Below are positions 59,696 to 64,000 of a DNA stretch of 64,000 bases, one piece after another. This DNA is from Candidatus Nanopelagicales bacterium (GTDB lineage Bacteria > Actinomycetota > Actinomycetes > S36-B12 > GCA-2699445), in contig JBAOHO010000008.1 in the NCBI GenBank assembly GCA_037045355.1, positions 276,928 to 340,927 of the forward strand, written 5' to 3'. The notes beneath the pieces are model-generated. The model had not been told where the DNA came from. It saw only the letters and a program-made list of their open reading frames with translations, and did no database searches. Each line of letters begins with the position of its first letter. Position 1 is the stretch's first letter. The position numbers and the translations under genes were made by a program.

Positions 59696-60043
59696 GTGTT
59701 CAACCTGGGAATGGCCGAGATCGCGGTCATCATCGTGGTCGGGTTGCTCATCTTCGGGCCGGACAAGCTGCCCAAGGCGATCAAGAGCCTGTCGAGCGGC
59801 GTCCGGTCGTTACGAACGGCCGCCACCGATGCGACCCGCTCGCTGCAGGACGCCGCCGGATGGGAATCGGCCGAGACGCGCCAGACCCTCTCCGATCTCG
59901 CCGACTTGCATCCCAAGCGTCTGATGGGGTCGATCCTCGACGACCCGGACACGTCGAAACGCAGCCAACCAGCCCCGACTCCTCCCCGGGAGAGCCCAAC
60001 ACCGGCGAAGTCTCCGTCGGACTTCGACCCCGACGCTCCCTGA
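59696..60043 (+). CDS. tatB: Sec-independent translocase TatB
   Basis: A 115-aa TatB: a short periplasmic end (MFNLGMAE), one membrane helix (IAVIIVVGLLIFGPDKLP) ending in the GPDKLP hinge, an amphipathic helix and a disordered acidic/Pro tail. It is the substrate receptor of the twin-arginine pathway with TatC (not in window). GTG 59696 follows TACCCT by six bases. Confidence 0.93.
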   Translation: MFNLGMAEIAVIIVVGLLIFGPDKLPKAIKSLSSGVRSLRTAATDATRSLQDAAGWESAETRQTLSDLADLHPKRLMGSILDDPDTSKRSQPAPTPPRESPTPAKSPSDFDPDAP

Positions 60044-60100
60044 CCCCGAGCCGCTCCCGCTGGACGCGGATTGCCCACTCGGGCACTAGCGTGAGGGCTC

Positions 60101-61408
60101 ATGAGCATCGCTCCCGCGTCGGTCCCCGTTGCCGACCCTGCGCCGACCATGATCGACGATCCGGACAAGGTGCGCGCCCTGAGGCGGATGAAGGGAGTGG
60201 CCCTGGGACTGCTGGTCTTCGCGGCGCTGGTGTTTCTCTTCGCCATGCACATGGAGGAGTCCGGTGGACCGGCCTACTGGGGGTACATCCGCGCGATGGG
60301 CGAAGCGGGTGTCGTCGGCGGTCTGGCGGACTGGTTCGCGGTCACCGCCTTGTTCCGGCGGCCCCTGGGTCTCCCGATTCCGCACACCGCGCTGATCCCC
60401 CAGAAGAAGGACCAGCTGGGGGAGAGTCTCAGCAACTTCGTGCACGGTAACTTCCTGTCCCGCGACAACGTCGTCGAGAAGGTGACGGCCGTGCAGCCGT
60501 CGCAGCGACTGGCCGAATACCTCTCTGATCCCGCCCGCAGGCGGACCATCGTGGCAGAGGGTGCGTCGCTGGCCCAGGAGCTGGTCGACAGTCTCGACGA
60601 CCAACAGATCCAGACCTTGGTCCGCAATCTCGTCTTCACGGAACTCGGCGAGAACGCCTGGGGCCCGCCGGCCGGTCGACTGCTGCTCGCGGCGGTGGAG
60701 GACGACAAACACCAGGGTGTGGTCGACGGGATCTTCACGGCGTTGCACCGCTGGCTGCTCGAGAACCGCGACCGGGTGGCGCAGGTCATCGCAGATCGAG
60801 GTCCGGTCGCGCAGGACGGTCCCATCCGCTGGGTCCACGAGCGGATCGGTTTCAAGGCGGCCGATCTGTTGATCCAATGGGTCGAGCAGTTGCGGGACAA
60901 TCCCGATGACCCTGCTCGACGTCAGTTGGACGCCGCCTTGTTGCGGATCGCCGAGGATCTGCAGCACGACCCCGCCATGATCGAACGCGTCGAGGGGTGG
61001 AAGACCCAGGTGCTGCAGCACCCGGAGACCCAGAGGCTGGTGAACAGTATCTGGCCCACCGTGAAGGGGATGATCCTCGAGTCCCTGCGGAACCCCGACA
61101 GTGACCTGCGGCAACGCGCCGAGGACTACCTGGAGCGGACCTCCGAGCGGCTCACGGATGACTCCGAATTCGCGGCCTCGGTCGATGCGCGCATCGCCGG
61201 GGCGGCCGGGTACCTGGTCGACAGGTACGGCGAGGACGCTGTCGGTCTGATCTCGGACACGGTGAAGCGTTGGGATGCGGGCGAGGCGTCTCGGCGCATC
61301 GAGGTGGCGGTCGGCAAGGATCTGCAGTTCATCAGGATCAACGGCACAGTCGTCGGCGCCTTGGCGGGACTTGTCATCTACACCATCGGGACACTGATCG
61401 TGGGATGA
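60101..61408 (+). CDS. DUF445 family membrane protein
   Basis: A 435-aa protein with membrane segments near both ends (GVALGLLVFAALVFLFAM at about 32-50 and VVGALAGLVIYTIGTLIVG at the C terminus) and a long helical middle (LGESLSNFVHGNFLSRDNVVEKV). MGEAGVVGGLADWFAVTALFRRPLGLPIPHTALIP is the DUF445 signature. Function unknown. A -10-like TAGCGT is eight bases before the ATG. Confidence 0.88.
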   Translation: MSIAPASVPVADPAPTMIDDPDKVRALRRMKGVALGLLVFAALVFLFAMHMEESGGPAYWGYIRAMGEAGVVGGLADWFAVTALFRRPLGLPIPHTALIPQKKDQLGESLSNFVHGNFLSRDNVVEKVTAVQPSQRLAEYLSDPARRRTIVAEGASLAQELVDSLDDQQIQTLVRNLVFTELGENAWGPPAGRLLLAAVEDDKHQGVVDGIFTALHRWLLENRDRVAQVIADRGPVAQDGPIRWVHERIGFKAADLLIQWVEQLRDNPDDPARRQLDAALLRIAEDLQHDPAMIERVEGWKTQVLQHPETQRLVNSIWPTVKGMILESLRNPDSDLRQRAEDYLERTSERLTDDSEFAASVDARIAGAAGYLVDRYGEDAVGLISDTVKRWDAGEASRRIEVAVGKDLQFIRINGTVVGALAGLVIYTIGTLIVG

Positions 61409-61480
61409 CCCCTGGTCGTCGAAATGACCCCTGGTCGCCGGATGTCCTCGAGCATGGGTTCGCAGGAGGATAATCGAACT

Positions 61481-61900
61481 ATGCGGAAATCACCTGTTGT
61501 CATTCTCAGTAGCGCAGCGTTGGTCGGACTCGCGTTGGCCGGTTGCTCCACCTCCACCTCGTCACCGACCACCCCGCCCACGACGGCTCCGTCGGCCGTG
61601 TCACCGTCCGAGTCGCCCACGTCGTCGCCTATGGAGAGCCCTGTGTTGCCACCCATCGAGATCGACGGTCAGAAGTCGCAGGAAGTCACTGTCGGCGACT
61701 TCCTGAACGTCACCTCCAAAGACGTGACCAAGGTGAGCACCGACAACGCCGAAGTGCTCAAGGTCTCACAGCCGCGCGACGACGGCAGTGCACAGTTCAA
61801 CGCCGGTGCCGAGGTCGTGGCTGCCGGGACGGCCACGTTCGTGGTGTCCGGCAAGGACGGCGAGTTGTACTCGGTCAAGATCACCGCTGTCGAGAAGTAG
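61481..61900 (+). CDS. hypothetical lipoprotein
   Basis: A 139-aa secreted lipoprotein: signal peptide with lipobox LALAGC, a Ser/Thr/Pro linker, then a beta-rich domain (SQEVTVGDFLNVTSKDVTKVSTDNAEVLKVSQ...ATFVVSGKDGELYSVKITAVE) that looks like an Ig- or BACON-like fold. AGGAGG lies 12 bases before the ATG. Function unknown. It converges with the YfcC gene. Confidence 0.75.
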   Translation: MRKSPVVILSSAALVGLALAGCSTSTSSPTTPPTTAPSAVSPSESPTSSPMESPVLPPIEIDGQKSQEVTVGDFLNVTSKDVTKVSTDNAEVLKVSQPRDDGSAQFNAGAEVVAAGTATFVVSGKDGELYSVKITAVEK

Positions 61901-61932
61901 CCGACCCGCGTTCACCCCGGAGGGTGGCGGCG

Positions 61933-63559
61933 CTACTCCAGCGTCGCTGCCAGCCCGACGATGAGCGCGGACACCACGAATAGCGCGACGAGTAGCGGCC
62001 AGGCGAACCGTAGGTACTTGTCGTAGCCGACCTTCGCGATGGCGAGTCCGCCGACCAGCACGACGCTGGTGGGTGAGAACAGCAACGTCAGACCGTGGCC
62101 CATGATCCATGCGGTGATAGTCGTCGCTCGGGAGACCCCGGCGAAGTCCGCTAGAGGGGACAACAGCGGCATCGCCAGTGCCGCATGCCCGCTGCTCGAC
62201 GGGATCAGCACCGCCAGTGGGATGTTGATGATCATGGTGACCACGGCGAAGCCTCCGGCAGAGACCCCGCTGACCAGCTGCTCCATCGAGTTCAGGATGG
62301 TGTCCAAGGTCTGCGTATTCGTCATGATCACCGACACGCCACCTGCGAGCAGCACCACCATCGCGGGGCCCATCATGTCGGCGGCCCCCGCCGCTATGAG
62401 TCGGACGATCTCCTTCTCGTGCATCTTGGCCACGATCCCAACGACCACTGACGCGATCAGGAACAGCATGGCCAACTGCGGGAACCACCAGTTCAGTTCG
62501 AACCAGTACGGCTGTGCGGCTGCGACTTCGTGGGAGTTGTAGTAGTCGGCAGCTCCGGTGGTCGCCCCGAAGATGCTCGACCAGGGGATCACGGAGAAGA
62601 TCATCAGTCCGAACGCGAAAGCGGTGATGACCAGGACCCATTTCTGCGTTCCGGTCAAGGTGTGGTCGGTATCGGCTGGTTCGTGTTCGAGGTCCTCTGC
62701 GGCGTGATCGGTGGCGCTTTCCTCATCGGGATCCGGATCATCCCAGCCGACCAGTGATGCCGACGGGTCCTTGCGCACTTTGGCTGCGTATCGCAGGACC
62801 CATCCGATGGCCATGGCTGTGAGGATGACCCACAGGATCAGCCGCAGCACGATTCCGTCGCCGATCGACACGCCCGCTTCGCCGGCGGCGACCCCGATGG
62901 AGAACGGGTTCACCGTCGCTGCCATCACCCCGATCAGGGCTCCCATGATGATCATGCTCGCCGTGACCATCCGGTCGTAGCCCAAGGCGGCCATCAAGGG
63001 GATGAACAGGGCGTAGAAGCCGAGAGTTTCGACGGAGAACCCCATGGTGGAGCCCAACAGTGAGAACAGCACCATGACCGACGTGATCAGCAGCCAACCC
63101 TTGCTGCGCAGCCGCGTGGCCAGGCTGCCGACGGCGACCTCGAGGGCGCGGGTGGAGAAGCTGACCGAGATGAACGCCCCAATGGCCATGATGAAGACGA
63201 TGACGCCGATCTGTCCGAACATCCGGCCCGAGGGTCTCGGTATCGACGGAGCCGGTTTCGGGGTTCAGCAGCCCGTAGATCCCGTTGATCGGTGACAGGA
63301 TCAGCTGCTGCACCATCTCGCCGAAGTCGTACGGCGGCGGCACTTCGTGGAACGTGCCCGGGATCGGTGACCCGTCGGGCGCCTCGTCGTAACTGCCGGC
63401 GGGCAAGAACAACGCAGCGATCCACACCAGCACAGTGACGATGGCCAGGGTGGCGACCGCGCTCGGGAACTGGAACTTGGCCTTCGGTTTGGCGGGAGTC
63501 GGGCCGTCGAGGTCGGTACTGCCCGGCGCCGCGTCACCAGGACTGGTCGCCTCGGCCAT
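61933..63559 (-). pseudogene. YfcC/DcuC-like transporter, frameshifted
   Basis: The first frame gives the N-terminal region and helix 1 (FPSAVATLAIVTVLVWIAALFLPAGSYD) to NPETGSVDTETLG. The second gives MFGQIGVIVFIMAIGAFISVSFSTRALEV and the remaining transporter helices (LLAGGVSVIMTNTQTLDTI, IPSSSGHAALAMPLLSPLADFAG). One C too many near 63226-63230 splits them; removing it gives about 541 aa. The family moves C4-dicarboxylates or related organic acids. Either a new pseudogene or a base error. Confidence 0.85.
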
Positions 63560-63641
63560 GGGGTTCCCCTTCGTATCTCGGCGTCTTACGTCGTGTACCA
63601 CGATGGCGCGTGCGCGCGCGCTTGGCGCGGTGAACCTGGCA

Positions 63642-63718
63642 TGGCGCCCCGTGCGGGAATCGAACCCACGGCCTACCGCTTAGGAGGCGGTCGCTCTATC
63701 CGACTGAGCTAACGGGGC
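63642..63718 (-). tRNA. tRNA-Arg (anticodon CCU)
   Basis: Cloverleaf on the minus strand: acceptor GCCCCGT/ACGGGGC, D-arm AGCTCAGTCGGATAGAGC, anticodon loop CTCCTAA (CCT), T-loop GGTTCGAATCC. CCA is encoded at the 3' end (63642-63644). It reads AGG codons. Confidence 0.95.
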
Positions 63719-63753
63719 GAGTGTGAAGAGGCTAACGGGGCAAGTGATAAGAG
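63708..63753. repeat. 23-bp duplication of the tRNA 5' end
   Basis: Two tandem 23-bp units (63708-63730 and 63731-63753) identical at 20 of 23 positions. The first includes the first 11 bases of the tRNA; the second is a partial copy upstream of it. Confidence 0.85.
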
Positions 63754-63820
63754 TTCGTATTGCAGGGTAGTGGGTGTACATGCGGACGAACCGCGAACCC
63801 TCCGTCGCGGGCCGCCGGGA

Positions 63821-64000
63821 TCAATCTCTCGAGCGGACGGTGGTGCGTCCGGCGGACTTGGCTCGGTGCAGAGCCTGGTCGGCGAGGTCGAGCCAGGCGT
63901 CGAAGTCGTCGTCGGGGCGGAGTTCGGTCACTCCGATGCTCACCATCACGGTTAGCAGAACCGGGGAAGAGTCTCCAGACATGCGTAGTAGATCGCGGTC
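63821..64000 (-). CDS. GGDEF (diguanylate cyclase) protein, C-terminal part
   Basis: The window ends inside this gene. The visible 59 residues (VMVSIGVTEL, then FDAWLDLADQALHRAKSAGRTTVRS) are the end of a GGDEF domain (SIGV and ADxALYxAKxxGRN motifs). Such domains make cyclic di-GMP; the GGDEF active site itself lies beyond the window. Confidence 0.85.
   Translation of the reverse strand, partial: DRDLLRMSGDSSPVLLTVMVSIGVTELRPDDDFDAWLDLADQALHRAKSAGRTTVRSRD

Overview
The window comes from a GC-rich actinobacterium. The lineage markers are WhiB1, the SigR/RsrA redox sigma pair, PdtaS, the fused Kgd 2-oxoglutarate enzyme, nickel superoxide dismutase with its peptidase, the tiny ribosomal protein bL37, and the RNHCP, DUF3117 and DUF6104 families. 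From memory of family gene order, 1.4-22 kb resembles the M. tuberculosis whiB1-pdtaS-sigH neighbourhood and 53.8-60 kb resembles the folP2-DUF3117-htrA-tatB neighbourhood. The genus cannot be named from sequence alone. No phage, insertion sequence or CRISPR array was seen.

Layout. 0-2.5 kb: CoA-ester lyase; a 52-aa ORF behind a PHO-box-like promoter; SRAP and RNHCP proteins. 2.5-9.6 kb: a minus-strand NHLM-type peptide exporter (adaptor plus two ABC subunits, one frameshifted), with a divergent serine hydrolase, a methyltransferase and a frameshifted SanA-like gene. 9.7-13.8 kb: rsrA/sigR, hydrolase, SDR with bL37, and a lone PilT. 13.9-20.5 kb: hotdog thioesterase, TPP enzyme, ATP-grasp, lipoprotein, acyl-reductase-like SDR, PdtaS, WhiB1. 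20.7-24.1 kb: membrane protein, lipid kinase, sigF-rsbW-sodN and divergent sodX. 24.7-26.7 kb: a DUF222/HNH gene with a LexA box on its start codon. 26.9-32.5 kb: lipase, solute-binding lipoprotein, malic enzyme, oxidoreductase, DUF6104, decarboxylase-like enzyme. 32.5-39.4 kb: kgd, an ABC-2 exporter, FUSC protein. 39.4-43.9 kb: siroheme and assimilatory sulfite reduction operon with a cysteine-rich leader ORF. 44.1-48.1 kb: IdeR-boxed ferric iron ABC transporter. 48.2-55.6 kb: DUF4126, L,D-transpeptidase, WS/DGAT, HD hydrolase, thioesterase, LOG protein, FolP. 55.7-61.9 kb: DivIVA-like, M17 peptidase, DUF3117, O-methyltransferase, HtrA, TatB, DUF445, lipoprotein. 61.9-64 kb: frameshifted YfcC transporter, tRNA-Arg(CCU), and the end of a GGDEF protein.

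Functional themes are redox and stress control (SigR/RsrA, SigF/RsbW, NiSOD, WhiB1, HtrA), sulfur and iron acquisition under cysteine- and iron-responsive elements, and central carbon metabolism (Kgd, malic enzyme). Many genes look leaderless: a TANNNT-like hexamer lies exactly 6-7 nt before the start codon. The window also carries about ten short tandem-repeat arrays, several in frame inside proteins. Three genes are each broken by one extra base in a G/C-rich run, which could be real decay or assembly error.
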